64,000 nucleotides of DNA, taken from contig NZ_QXIL01000005.1 in NCBI RefSeq assembly GCF_004115745.1, forward strand, positions 1-64,000. Direction: 5' to 3'. The position numbers were made by a program, and so were the translations under genes. The notes under the pieces are model-generated. The model was not told the DNA's origin. It made no database searches and saw nothing but the letters and a program-made list of their open reading frames with translations. Below, one piece after another: positions 15,789-25,083 of this stretch; the stretch's first letter is position 1, and every line of letters starts with the position of its first letter. The DNA is from Levilactobacillus suantsaii (GTDB taxonomy: Bacteria; Bacillota; Bacilli; Lactobacillales; Lactobacillaceae).

Positions 15789-17897
15789 ATGAATAACCAA
15801 CAACCGAATCAACCTACTGAACGGGGGTTCAAGGCCCACTTTAAGCGGTTTTGGCGCCGGTTTCAGCTGACCCGCTGGCTCATCGTGATCGTCTTGACCG
15901 GGTTCTTAGTGCTGAGTGGCTACTTGACCTTTATTGCTAAGACCGCCAACGTCGGCGATTTAAAGGCGGCTTTAGATAACCCAACGCAGATTTATGACCG
16001 GAAGAATAACAAGGCGGGGACCCTCTACTCCCAAAAAGGGACGTCGGTTCCGTTACGTAAGATTTCCACGAACCTGCAAAAGGCCGTTATTTCAACGGAA
16101 GACCGGAATTTCTATCATGAGCATGGGTTTTCCGTCAAGGGGATTGGCCGGGCGCTGTTTTTGTACGCTAAAAACAAACTACTGGGTCGCGATTACATCA
16201 GTGGCGGGGGCAGTACACTTACCCAACAACTGGTAAAAAATGCTTACTTGACGCAGGAACAGACCTTTACCCGGAAGTTCAAAGAGCTCTTCTTGGCGAT
16301 TGAAGTGGAGAACGTCTACAACAAAAAAGATATCTTGGCGATGTATTTGACCAACGCCTACTTCGGTAACGGGGTCTGGGGCGTCCAGGACGCTTCGGAG
16401 CGTTATTTTGGCACCTCGGCAGCCAACCTCACGGTATCGCAATCGGCGGTTTTAGCGGGGATGTTGACCAACCCCAACGGCTATAACCCAATCTACCACC
16501 CCAAGGCGGCTAAGCAACGCCGTAACGTGGTGCTGGATCTGATGGTCGAGAATGGGGACTTGAGTCAGACCCAGGCCAAGCGCGACCAGGCCACGGCGAT
16601 TGTGACCAATGACGATTACACCTATAAAAATTCGTACAAGTACCCGTACTACTTTGACGCCGTCATCAATGAGGCGATTAAGAAGTACGGTTTGACGGAA
16701 TCCGAAATCATGAACAAGGGATATAAGATTTACACGACCCTAGATCAGGACAATCAAAAACAGATGCAGACGCTGTTCAAAAACAACAGCTACTTCCCGT
16801 CTAACGCGAGTGATGGCACCAAGGTCCAGGCCGCTAGCATCGCCATTGACCCTAACACGGGTGGTGTCGAGGCGGTCGTCGGGGGCCGAGGCAAGCACGT
16901 CTTTCGGGGTTATAACCGGGCGACGCAGATGCGGCGGCAACCCGGATCGACCATCAAACCGTTAGCGGTGTACACTCCCGCGCTCGAAAACGGCTATTTC
17001 TACGATTCACAATTGACCGATAAGAAGAAGTCTTATGGTAGTAACCACTACACGCCGCATAACTATGGTGGCACTTACAGTGGAAAATTGCCGATGTACC
17101 AAGCGTTAGCGCAAAGTACCAATGCGCCGGCCGTGTGGTTATTGAACAAGATAGGGGTCGACAAGGGTTACGAATCCGTGAAGAAGTTCGGCCTGCCCGT
17201 CAGCAAGTCGGATAAGAACCTGGCCTTAGCGCTAGGGGGCTTGAAGACCGGGGTCTCCCCGCAACAGTTGGCACAGGCTTACACGGCCTTTGCCGACAAC
17301 GGTGTCCGGCATTCGGCCCATTACATCCGTAAGATTGTGGACGCCTCCGGGAACGTGGTGGTATCGACAGACGACACGCAGGCCAAGACCAAGAAGGTCA
17401 TGTCCAAGAAGACGGCCAAGCAGATGACCAGTATGATGATGGGCGTCTTCAACTATGGGACCGGGACTACGGCTAAACCTTACGGCTACACGATTGCCGG
17501 GAAGACTGGGAGTACCGAAGCCGACGGGGATGCCGATGCGACCCGGGACAAATGGATTGTGGGTTACACCCCCGACGTGGTCGTGACCACCTGGGAAGGA
17601 TTCGACAGTACCAGCAGTAAACAGCACTTGGAAGACGTCAGTGGGACCGGAGAAGGCCCATTGTTCCAAGCTGAAATGCAGGGGATTTTGCCGAACACCA
17701 AGGGCACGTCGTTTGACACCAAGGATGCGTCGACGCTGGCCAAGGCTCAAAATAATAGCTCGTCTTCATCGTCGAATTCGTCCAGTGATATTTGGGATTC
17801 GGTCCAAAAGGGCATCGATAATGCTGGCAAGTCATTCAATAATGTGGCCGACAAGGTCAAGTCCTGGTGGGAAAAGGCCAAATCAGCCGTTGATTAA
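15789..17897 (+). CDS. pbpA: Class A penicillin-binding protein (PBP1A)
   Basis: Bifunctional peptidoglycan synthase of 702 aa. A basic cytoplasmic tail is followed by one membrane helix (WLIVIVLTGFLVLSGYLTF). The GT51 glycosyltransferase domain has STEDRNFYHEHGF (catalytic Glu about 104) and GGSTLTQQLVKN. The transpeptidase domain has SxxK in GSTIKP (Ser about 387), SxN in STNAPA (about 443) and KTG in AGKTGSTE (about 572). A Ser-rich segment (NNSSSSSSNSSSD) joins it to an amphipathic C-terminal tail. ATG 15789, after AGAAGAGG, is preferred to an in-frame GTG at 15747. The enzyme polymerises lipid II and cross-links strands at the outer membrane face. Confidence 0.93.
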   Translation: MNNQQPNQPTERGFKAHFKRFWRRFQLTRWLIVIVLTGFLVLSGYLTFIAKTANVGDLKAALDNPTQIYDRKNNKAGTLYSQKGTSVPLRKISTNLQKAVISTEDRNFYHEHGFSVKGIGRALFLYAKNKLLGRDYISGGGSTLTQQLVKNAYLTQEQTFTRKFKELFLAIEVENVYNKKDILAMYLTNAYFGNGVWGVQDASERYFGTSAANLTVSQSAVLAGMLTNPNGYNPIYHPKAAKQRRNVVLDLMVENGDLSQTQAKRDQATAIVTNDDYTYKNSYKYPYYFDAVINEAIKKYGLTESEIMNKGYKIYTTLDQDNQKQMQTLFKNNSYFPSNASDGTKVQAASIAIDPNTGGVEAVVGGRGKHVFRGYNRATQMRRQPGSTIKPLAVYTPALENGYFYDSQLTDKKKSYGSNHYTPHNYGGTYSGKLPMYQALAQSTNAPAVWLLNKIGVDKGYESVKKFGLPVSKSDKNLALALGGLKTGVSPQQLAQAYTAFADNGVRHSAHYIRKIVDASGNVVVSTDDTQAKTKKVMSKKTAKQMTSMMMGVFNYGTGTTAKPYGYTIAGKTGSTEADGDADATRDKWIVGYTPDVVVTTWEGFDSTSSKQHLEDVSGTGEGPLFQAEMQGILPNTKGTSFDTKDASTLAKAQNNSSSSSSNSSSDIWDSVQKGIDNAGKSFNNVADKVKSWWEKAKSAVD

Positions 17898-17978
17898 CCG
17901 AATCCTGGGCTAGGGTCCCACTGCAAAGCATGGTACAATGATTGATGAACGATTTAAATTTGAGGAGGAACTTCATTT

Positions 17979-18323
17979 ATGGCTGAAACTCTGCAAGATC
18001 TAGGTGCGACCGTGGCCAAAACGCTGCAAGCAACGCCGGAATTCAAAGCACTACAAGCCGCTTTTGCTGAGATGAAGGCGGACGCGGACACTTACCAACT
18101 GTTTCAAGATTTCCAAGCCCTGCAAACGAAGCTGCAACAAAAGCAAATGGGCGGTCAAAAGCTGACCGATGATGAGTTGAAACAAGCCCAAGACCTGGCA
18201 ACGCAGGTGGGGTCCAAGCCGGCTATCAAGACGCTGATGGCTAAGGAAAAGGATGTTAATGCGCTCTTAAACGAGTTGAATAACACGATTACCAAGCCGA
18301 TTCAAGCAATTTACCAAGGCTAA
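17979..18323 (+). CDS. YlbF/YheA family (UPF0342) protein
   Basis: Acidic, helical cytosolic protein of 114 aa. The pattern FKALQAAFAEMKADADTYQLFQDFQALQTKLQQKQMGGQKLTDDELKQAQ, followed by a second helical half, matches the YheA branch of the YlbF/YmcA family. YlbF and YmcA of Bacillus act with YaaT on RNase Y; a role for the YheA branch is not established. GAGGAGG precedes the ATG. It sits just before yhaO-yhaN-yhaM, the same neighbourhood as yheA in several Firmicutes, and is separated from that operon by a strong terminator. Confidence 0.85.
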   Translation: MAETLQDLGATVAKTLQATPEFKALQAAFAEMKADADTYQLFQDFQALQTKLQQKQMGGQKLTDDELKQAQDLATQVGSKPAIKTLMAKEKDVNALLNELNNTITKPIQAIYQG

Positions 18324-18328
18324 AATTC

Positions 18329-18377
18329 AAACCGTCGGTGTTTTCCTCTGTGTGAGGGGGACACCGGCGGTTTTTTT
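18329..18377 (+). terminator. Terminator after the YheA-type gene
   Basis: Stem AAACCGtCGGTGT / ACACCGgCGGTTT followed by seven T. The ribosome site of yhaO comes right after it. Confidence 0.88.
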
Positions 18378-18392
18378 AAGGAGTGATGCGGC

Positions 18393-19604
18393 GTGAAATT
18401 TATCCATGCAGCGGATTTACATCTCGATAGTCCGTTTTTAGGGCTGACTAGCTTACCGCCAGCGTTTCTGACCCAGGTCCAACGCTCGACATTCGCTGCG
18501 GCGACCAAGATCTTTGACCGGGCGTTAGCCGAACACGTGGACTTCGTGTTATTGGCGGGGGACTTATTCGACCGGGCCGAACAGAGTGTGGCGGCTCAGG
18601 CCTACTTATTCGACCAGTTCAACCGGCTTAACGCTGCCCAGATTCCGGTGCTGATCAGTTTTGGCAATCACGACTATGCGACCGACCAACACCAGACGTT
18701 GGCTTATCCCGATAACGTTACGGTCTTTGGGTCGCAAGTCACGACACACACGCTGACCTTAGCCTCCGGGGAAACCGTGGCCGTGAGTGGATTCAGCTAC
18801 CCGCAACGCTGGGTCGCCGACGATGTATTGGCGGACTATCCGGACCACGCGGCGACGGATTGGCACGTGGGGATGCTCCACGGGGCGGTCAGAAGTGGCG
18901 GCCCGGCCGACCACTACGCGCCGTTTACCGTGGCCGAATTACAGGCGAAACACTATGATTATTGGGCGTTGGGTCATATCCATCACCATCAACTGTTGGC
19001 CAGTGACCCCCCCATCGTGTATGCGGGGAACCCACAGGGCCGTTCCGTCAAAGAGACGGGGGCCCGGGGGGCTTATTTGGTAACCAGTCACGGAACTAAG
19101 CTGGTACCAGAATTCTTCCCTACGGCGGCAATTATGTGGGAACCAGTCACCCTGGACAGTTCGGCCACCACGTTGGTCGAATTGGGCCAGAAGCTCGTGG
19201 CCTGGCTGCAAGCTCATCCAGCGTCACAACCCACGCTGACGGTGTTACACGTCACGTTAGGCCAAGCGTTGTCCGCGAGCGATACGGCGCAATTGACGGA
19301 CTGGGTGGCATTGTTTCAACGAACCCAACACAAAGTACTGCAAACTGCGCAACGTGAATTCGTCCGGGTCACGGTCCAGCAAGCTGCCGAACCGTTGACC
19401 GCCCCCAAGTTAGATCAGACTTATTGGAAACGAGGCGGTCAGCAAGTCTTTACCGTAGCTAATCAACAGGACCTTTTGGGTAAGCTATTGCAAGAACCGT
19501 CCTTAGCAGCGTGGGCGCAAGACTTATCACCAGCGGACCTCAAACAAGCTGCAACGGAACGGCTTAACCAACGTCTACGAGAGGGGGGCGACCATGAATC
19601 TTAA
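18393..19604 (+). CDS. yhaO: YhaO, SbcD/Mre11-like metallophosphoesterase
   Basis: Putative DNA nuclease of 403 aa. The calcineurin-like metal-binding motifs are MKFIHAADLHLDSP (DLH), LAGDLFDR (GDxxD), SFGNHDYA (GNHD) and GHIHHH (GHxH), in the expected order within the first 210 residues, followed by a C-terminal capping region. It pairs with the SMC-like ATPase YhaN, whose gene overlaps its end by 11 nt, in the same way as SbcD with SbcC or Mre11 with Rad50. GTG 18393 follows AAGGAGTG. A DNA end-processing or repair role is inferred from the family. Confidence 0.9.
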   Translation: MKFIHAADLHLDSPFLGLTSLPPAFLTQVQRSTFAAATKIFDRALAEHVDFVLLAGDLFDRAEQSVAAQAYLFDQFNRLNAAQIPVLISFGNHDYATDQHQTLAYPDNVTVFGSQVTTHTLTLASGETVAVSGFSYPQRWVADDVLADYPDHAATDWHVGMLHGAVRSGGPADHYAPFTVAELQAKHYDYWALGHIHHHQLLASDPPIVYAGNPQGRSVKETGARGAYLVTSHGTKLVPEFFPTAAIMWEPVTLDSSATTLVELGQKLVAWLQAHPASQPTLTVLHVTLGQALSASDTAQLTDWVALFQRTQHKVLQTAQREFVRVTVQQAAEPLTAPKLDQTYWKRGGQQVFTVANQQDLLGKLLQEPSLAAWAQDLSPADLKQAATERLNQRLREGGDHES

Positions 19605-22221
19605 AACTTTAACGTTGTTTGGGTTTGGTCAATTTCACGACCAGACTTTTCACCTTCAAGCGGGCTTCAACGTTTTATTGGGCCCCAATGAGGCGGGAAA
19701 GTCGACCATCACGCAATTTATTACGGCGATTTTGTTTGGGTTTCCGACCAAAAAGCACCCCGAATTGCGCTACGAACCATTAGACGGCAGCCGTTTCGGG
19801 GGTGCCATCGAATTCGAGCAGGATGACGTGACTTACCGGGTGACCCGGGTGGACGGACCGCGCGGCGGGAAAGTCACGTTACAGAACCTGACCACGGACC
19901 TCCCCCTTCCGGCCAGCCAGCTTGAGCGCTTGTTGGCCCCGGTGGACGCGCAATTGTTCATGGCAGTATATGCACTCAATGAAAGCCGGTTAGGGACGGT
20001 CTTTCAAGCGTCGAAGCAAGCGTTGATCGACCGTTTACGCCACGTGGGTGCCGTGGGGAGTGATTTTTGGCTGGACCAGGCCCACGCACTGGACCAAACG
20101 TCGGCCACACGTTATAAGCCCCAGGGCCGCAAACCCACGTTGAATCAATTATTGGCCGAACATGCCGCGTTGACGGCTAAGTTGACGAAAGCTAATGCGG
20201 CCTATCAAACGTACTTAACGTTGCGTGAGCAACAAACCGCTAATAAACGCCAGCAAACTGAGTTGACGACACAACTGCACCAGCAACGGCAGGTGACCAC
20301 CGCTAAGGAGCACTTGTTACAAGCGTGGCCAGTCTATCAGCAGTGGCAAGCCTTGCAAGCGACTCCCAAAGTTGCGGCCAGTGGGTTTACCCAAGCGGAC
20401 ATGACGACTTTTGAACGGCTGAGTAGTCAGGTGAAAGCGGCTCAAACGACCCTCCAGACGGATCAGCGCCAATTGCAGACCCTACAGGCCCACACGCAGT
20501 TGCCCAAATTATTCCAGGCCTATCTAGCGGTAAGTGACCAGGTGACGCCACTCTTTGACGACCTGGCCGCCGTGACGGCGCGTGACCAGGAACGCAATCA
20601 ACTCCTCACGCAAAAAAAGGACCTCGAACAACGGACTAATGATTACGAACGACAGTATGCCGATGCTAACGGCCAGATGCCCCAAGCATTTTCGTTAGCC
20701 ACGACCCAGAAATTCAAACAGCTCCAGTCCAGTCTGGCGTTAGCGACCCAGAAACGCCACCGGTTGCAACAGCAGTTGAACCAGGCCAACGAAACTTACC
20801 GCCAGCTGCGACCGACGCGCCAGCGCCAAAATTTATTGGCTAATAAACAAGTTGGTTGGTTGATTGCGGGCTTAGTGGTCTTGGTCGGAGCCATGTTTTT
20901 ACCGGGTGCCTTGATCAAGCTCATTGGGGCCGCGGGAGGAGTTGCCATCGGTTATTACGGCGTCTTTATCGTCGACGGGGAAACGCCAGTTGGTCGGGAA
21001 CTCCAACAGTTATCGACGGAATTTCAAGATTTGCAGGCCCAATTGCGCGAAGGGGGCCAACGCCTCGATGAGTTGACCACGCAGATCGACGCCATCGGCA
21101 CGGCCCACGATCTCGACCGGCTCCCGGCCGAACAGTGGTTAGCGGTGCAGCGGGCGATTAGCGATTGGGAACGCTTGACGCACCAACTTGACCAGGTCCA
21201 CCAGCGGTTGACGACGATTGATGAAGCGCAACACCACTTCTTGACGCAGGTGACTACGGCGTTACCAACGCTGGCGAACCAATCCGTCGCCGCGGTGGTC
21301 GAGCAATTAACCCGGTTGCGGACGACGCAGCGGCAATTGGCAAGTCAAAATGGTGAGTTGGCGGACTTGAGCGGCCGGCTGAAACGCGACCAGCAAGCAC
21401 TGACCACGGCCCAAACGGCCCGAGACACCTTTCTGCAGACCCGGAACGTGGCGACCAGTGGGGTCTTTTATCAGCGGTACCAAGCTGCGCGGGAACAGGG
21501 CAACCAACAAGCTCAACGACAAGCCTTGGCCGACCAATTGGGCACTAAACGATTGGCGCAACTCCAGCAGACCACTCAAGCACAAGTCACCCAGGATGTA
21601 GCGACGGCGAAACAAACGACTACCAATCTCCAACATGATCTTGACGCGGTCACGACACACTTAGCGACGTTGGCCGGGCAGTTGGAGCAGTTGACCACTA
21701 GTGGGACGCAGGCAACGTTACGCCAAAAACTGGCTAACTTAGAGACCAGGATGCAACTGACGGCCCGTGATTGGCTCGTCGATCGGCTAGCCAGTCAATG
21801 GATCGAAGCGACCCTCGAGGCGGCTTCTGGCGACCGGTTTCCCCAAATCGTGACCCAAGCAGGGGATTTCTATGCAGAATTGACCGAAAACCGGTATACT
21901 AAAATTGAGTTGACCGCGGCGACACTGCGGGTGCAACGGGCCGATGGTCAGTGGCGGACGGTGGGGCAGTTGTCCCGCGGGACGGCCGAACAACTCGACT
22001 TGGCCGTGAAATTAGCCTTTGCCGTCGTGATGCAGGCGCAAGCCGCGATGCCCGTGGTAATCGACGACGGGTTTGTGAACTTTGATGCCGCTCGACGCCA
22101 AGCAGCCTACCGATTATTGAACCGGGTCTCACAACAGTTACAGGTGATTTTGCTCACGGCAGACCCAGCGGCCGGGACTGCGGTCGCGGATCAACGGGTC
22201 CTAAAATTGACCGCAAATTAG
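19594..22221 (+). CDS. yhaN: YhaN, SMC/Rad50-like AAA ATPase
   Basis: Large ATPase of 875 aa. The N-terminal half has Walker A in VLLGPNEAGKSTI (about residue 35). A long Gln-rich coiled coil follows, then two membrane-type hydrophobic segments (about residues 422-460, LIAGLVVLVGAMFLPGAL and GGVAIGYYGVFIV), a second coiled coil, and a C-terminal half with the ABC signature LSRGTAEQLDLAVKLAFA and Walker B MPVVIDDGFVNFD. The membrane segments in the coil distinguish YhaN from SbcC. AGAGGGGGG precedes the ATG. The gene overlaps yhaO by 11 nt and is followed by yhaM after 11 nt, so the three form one operon. Confidence 0.9.
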   Translation: MNLKTLTLFGFGQFHDQTFHLQAGFNVLLGPNEAGKSTITQFITAILFGFPTKKHPELRYEPLDGSRFGGAIEFEQDDVTYRVTRVDGPRGGKVTLQNLTTDLPLPASQLERLLAPVDAQLFMAVYALNESRLGTVFQASKQALIDRLRHVGAVGSDFWLDQAHALDQTSATRYKPQGRKPTLNQLLAEHAALTAKLTKANAAYQTYLTLREQQTANKRQQTELTTQLHQQRQVTTAKEHLLQAWPVYQQWQALQATPKVAASGFTQADMTTFERLSSQVKAAQTTLQTDQRQLQTLQAHTQLPKLFQAYLAVSDQVTPLFDDLAAVTARDQERNQLLTQKKDLEQRTNDYERQYADANGQMPQAFSLATTQKFKQLQSSLALATQKRHRLQQQLNQANETYRQLRPTRQRQNLLANKQVGWLIAGLVVLVGAMFLPGALIKLIGAAGGVAIGYYGVFIVDGETPVGRELQQLSTEFQDLQAQLREGGQRLDELTTQIDAIGTAHDLDRLPAEQWLAVQRAISDWERLTHQLDQVHQRLTTIDEAQHHFLTQVTTALPTLANQSVAAVVEQLTRLRTTQRQLASQNGELADLSGRLKRDQQALTTAQTARDTFLQTRNVATSGVFYQRYQAAREQGNQQAQRQALADQLGTKRLAQLQQTTQAQVTQDVATAKQTTTNLQHDLDAVTTHLATLAGQLEQLTTSGTQATLRQKLANLETRMQLTARDWLVDRLASQWIEATLEAASGDRFPQIVTQAGDFYAELTENRYTKIELTAATLRVQRADGQWRTVGQLSRGTAEQLDLAVKLAFAVVMQAQAAMPVVIDDGFVNFDAARRQAAYRLLNRVSQQLQVILLTADPAAGTAVADQRVLKLTAN

Positions 22222-22232
22222 GAGGGTTTCAA

Positions 22233-23204
22233 GTGACGACCAAAAAACAATTACTAGATTACGCTGTCGATGAGGCGGTGGATTTGTTCGTATTACTGAA
22301 GTCGGCTGATGTTCGGACGGCGAAGAACGGGAAACCGTATATCGCCATGGTGTTCGAAGACCGGTCAGGAGAAATCTCCGGCAAATATTGGGACGCCTCG
22401 GCGCAGGACATTGATACCTTCGTGGCGGGACAAGTGGTTCATCTGCAGGGACGCCGGGAGAATTACCAGACCCACCCACAGATTAAGATTTTTCACTTGC
22501 AGTTAGCGCCGACTAATGTGGGGCTGACCGCCAGTGACTTCATTGAACGGGCGCCGATGACGCGGGCGGCCATGGAAGACTACATCAACCAGACCTTATT
22601 TGAGATTGAACAACCAACTTGGCAACGATTAGTGCGTGAGTTGGTGACGCGCTATCACGACCAGTTCTTTACTTACCCGGCGGCTAAAAGCAACCACCAC
22701 GCGTTTCAAGGGGGCTTGGCATTCCACACGATTTCGATCTTGAAGTTAGCCCATCACGTGGTCAAACAATATCCCGATTTGAACGGTTCGCTTTTGTTTG
22801 CGGGCGCCATCTTACACGATTTAGGCAAGACGATTGAACTATCCGGCCCTAAAGCGACCACCTATACGTTGGCGGGCAACCTAGTCGGTCACATCGTCTT
22901 GTTGGACGGGGAACTGGTCCGGGCTTGTGACCCGTTGAAATTGGACCCCCAGGCGGAAGACGTGTTGCTTTTACGCCATATGGTACTAAGTCACCACGGA
23001 TTGTTGGAGTACGGGTCGCCGGTCCGACCAGCGCTTAAGGAGGCGGAAGTCCTACACCAGTTGGATGAACTCGATGCCTCCATCATGATGCTGGACACCG
23101 TAGTGGGACACACGGAACCGGGCGAATTCTCCGAGCGGGTCTTCGCGCTCGATGGGCGGCGGTTCTACCGACCGGATTTACCCCAGGCTAAAAAGCCGGA
23201 TTAG
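22233..23204 (+). CDS. yhaM: YhaM, 3'-5' exoribonuclease
   Basis: Exonuclease of 323 aa with an N-terminal OB-fold nucleic-acid-binding domain (AKNGKPYIAMVFEDRSGEISGKYWDAS) and a C-terminal HD metal-binding domain. The HD ligands are in HHAFQGGLAFHTISI, AILHDLGKTIEL and LSHHGLLEYGSP. YhaM trims 3' ends of RNA (and DNA) in Gram-positive cells. GTG 22233 lies after AGGAGGG with good spacing. It closes the yhaO-yhaN-yhaM operon and a terminator follows. Confidence 0.93.
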   Translation: MTTKKQLLDYAVDEAVDLFVLLKSADVRTAKNGKPYIAMVFEDRSGEISGKYWDASAQDIDTFVAGQVVHLQGRRENYQTHPQIKIFHLQLAPTNVGLTASDFIERAPMTRAAMEDYINQTLFEIEQPTWQRLVRELVTRYHDQFFTYPAAKSNHHAFQGGLAFHTISILKLAHHVVKQYPDLNGSLLFAGAILHDLGKTIELSGPKATTYTLAGNLVGHIVLLDGELVRACDPLKLDPQAEDVLLLRHMVLSHHGLLEYGSPVRPALKEAEVLHQLDELDASIMMLDTVVGHTEPGEFSERVFALDGRRFYRPDLPQAKKPD

Positions 23205-23237
23205 AGGGCACAACGACTTAAAAATAAGGTTATATCA

Positions 23238-23286
23238 TGGTCTGTGGCCACTAGTCAGGTGCTCACAGACCATTTTGGACTTTTTA
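23238..23286 (+). terminator. Terminator after yhaM
   Basis: Arms TGGTCTGTG (23238-23246) and CACAGACCA (23264-23272) pair perfectly; T-rich sequence follows. Confidence 0.7.
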
Positions 23287-23314
23287 GTCCCAGTCACCCC
23301 GATAGGATTAAGCC

Positions 23315-23360
23315 AAACGCCGCTTTACAGCAACCTGTTGGTTACCGTAAAGCGGCGTTT
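23315..23360. terminator. Second hairpin between yhaM and katA, probably the katA terminator
   Basis: Perfect 14-bp stem AAACGCCGCTTTAC / GTAAAGCGGCGTTT with an 18-nt loop, between convergent genes. Confidence 0.7.
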
Positions 23361-23412
23361 CGTCGTTCTTTATTCTGCTAGCTCACCACCAAAAGTTGGT
23401 GTGACGCTGGAT

Positions 23413-24876
23413 TTATTTGGTGGTGTCATCCTTGAGGAGGTCATCGATCGAAAAACCGAGGGCTTTGGCGACGCGGGTACCGTAATCCTTATCGGCGGCG
23501 TAGAACTGTTTGATTTCCAGTTCCTTGACGCCGGGCAAGGTCACTTGACCCAGGGCACCTTTAATGGTCTCAATCAATCGGTCCTGCTCGTCGGCGGACA
23601 TCAGCCGGTATAAGTCACCGGCCTGGGTCGTATAATCCACTTTATAACGGTAAGGTTGAGCGCCGGTCTGGCCAGACACGGTGTCCGGGGAGACTTCAGC
23701 ACTGGTATCTTCCACCGGACCGTTTTGACCATTTGGCTCGTAGTTGACCTGGTCGTCTTGGCTGTTCTTCATGGCGCCGTCACGAGCGTAGTTGTGGACG
23801 GGGACGATGGGCCGGTTCACCGGCAAGTCTTCGAAGTTGGCCCCTAACCGGTAGCGCTGGGCGTCCTTGTAGGAGAACAAGCGGCCCTGTAACAGTTTGT
23901 CTGGTGAGGGTTCGATGCCGGGAACAAAGTTGGCCGGGGACATGGCGGCTTCTTCGACGTCGGTAAAGTTATTGGTCGGGTTCTCATTCAAAGTCAGCTT
24001 GCCGACCTTGATCAGCGGGTAATCCTTGTGGGAAATGACCTTGGTGATGTCGAAAATGTCCCACTTGTAGTCCAAGCCGTCCTGGTACGGCAGAATCTGC
24101 ACGTAGAGGGTCCAGGATGGATAGTTCTTCTTTTCAATCGCATCGTAGAGGTCGTCTTGTAGGTAGTCGACGTTTTGGACCATGGCTTTTTCGGCCGCCT
24201 TGGCGGACATGTTTTTCACGCCCTGATCAGAGAGTAGGTGATACTTGATCCAGAATTGTTCGCCGTCTTGGTTGACCCACTTGAACGTGTGTGACCCGTA
24301 GCCGTTCATCGTCCGGTAGGAGGCGGGGAGGCCACGGTCACCCATGAGGTAAGTCACCTGGTGGAGCGATTCTGGTGAGTGTGACCAAAAATCCCACTGC
24401 ATGTTCTGCGTCCGGCGGTTGGTCTTAGGGTCCCGCTTTTGGGAATGAATGAAGTCGGGGAACTTCAGCGGGTCGTTCACGAAGAAGACCGGGGTGTTGT
24501 TGCCGACCAGATCGTAATTACCTTCCTGCGTGTAGAACTTCAACGAGAAACCCCGCACATCACGCACCGTGTCCGGATACCCTTTTTCACCAGCGACCTG
24601 CGAAAAGCGGATGATGAGGGGCGTCTTTTTGCCAACACCGTTAAATAGGTCGGCTTTGGTGTAGCGACTCATATCGTTTTCTAGCACAAAAACGCCCTTG
24701 GCGCCGGCACCCTTTGCGTGGACTACCCGTTCCGGAATCCGTTCACGGTCGAAGTGGGCCAGTTTTTCCAGGAGATCGTAATCCTGCATCAGTACCGGAC
24801 CTCGAGCGCCCGCAGTTTGGGAATGTTCGTTATGAGCCCACGGTTGGCCGGAACTAGTGGTTAATTTATCAGTCAT
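23413..24876 (-). CDS. katA: Heme catalase
   Basis: Monofunctional clade-3-type catalase of 487 aa that disproportionates hydrogen peroxide. The distal His is H53 in ERVVHAKGAG, the distal Asn is in DLVGNNTPVFFVND (about residue 126), and the proximal heme-ligand Tyr is in RLFSYKDAQRYRLG. Lactobacilli do not usually make heme, so activity would depend on heme from the medium. GAAAGGA precedes the ATG, and a promoter is visible at 24925-24953. It is divergent from a flavoprotein oxidoreductase gene across a 207-bp shared region, which suggests a joint oxidative-stress function. Confidence 0.95.
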   Translation of the reverse strand: MTDKLTTSSGQPWAHNEHSQTAGARGPVLMQDYDLLEKLAHFDRERIPERVVHAKGAGAKGVFVLENDMSRYTKADLFNGVGKKTPLIIRFSQVAGEKGYPDTVRDVRGFSLKFYTQEGNYDLVGNNTPVFFVNDPLKFPDFIHSQKRDPKTNRRTQNMQWDFWSHSPESLHQVTYLMGDRGLPASYRTMNGYGSHTFKWVNQDGEQFWIKYHLLSDQGVKNMSAKAAEKAMVQNVDYLQDDLYDAIEKKNYPSWTLYVQILPYQDGLDYKWDIFDITKVISHKDYPLIKVGKLTLNENPTNNFTDVEEAAMSPANFVPGIEPSPDKLLQGRLFSYKDAQRYRLGANFEDLPVNRPIVPVHNYARDGAMKNSQDDQVNYEPNGQNGPVEDTSAEVSPDTVSGQTGAQPYRYKVDYTTQAGDLYRLMSADEQDRLIETIKGALGQVTLPGVKELEIKQFYAADKDYGTRVAKALGFSIDDLLKDDTTK

Positions 24877-24924
24877 TGTGCATGTCCTTTCTCTGATTTA
24901 CCTTTAAATACTGTAACCGCTTAA

Positions 24925-24953
24925 AAATTACCATGATTAGCAGAGAGTTTCAA
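24925..24953 (-). promoter_or_regulatory. katA promoter
   Basis: On the minus strand TTGAAA, 17-bp spacer, TAATTT, about 50 nt before the katA start. Confidence 0.55.
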
Positions 24954-25018
24954 CGAAAGCGAATTGTGAATGGTATCAGCAGTGTGCAAAAACAATCCCC
25001 AGTGACGATGCGTAATGG

Positions 25019-25047
25019 TTGGTCCAGTCCGGCGTTTAGCTTAAAAT
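25019..25047 (+). promoter_or_regulatory. Promoter of the flavoprotein oxidoreductase gene
   Basis: TTGGTC, 17-bp spacer, TAAAAT, 37 nt before the start codon. Confidence 0.55.
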
Positions 25048-25083
25048 GGAATCGATAACAAAAAAGCTTATGGAGGCGATCGA

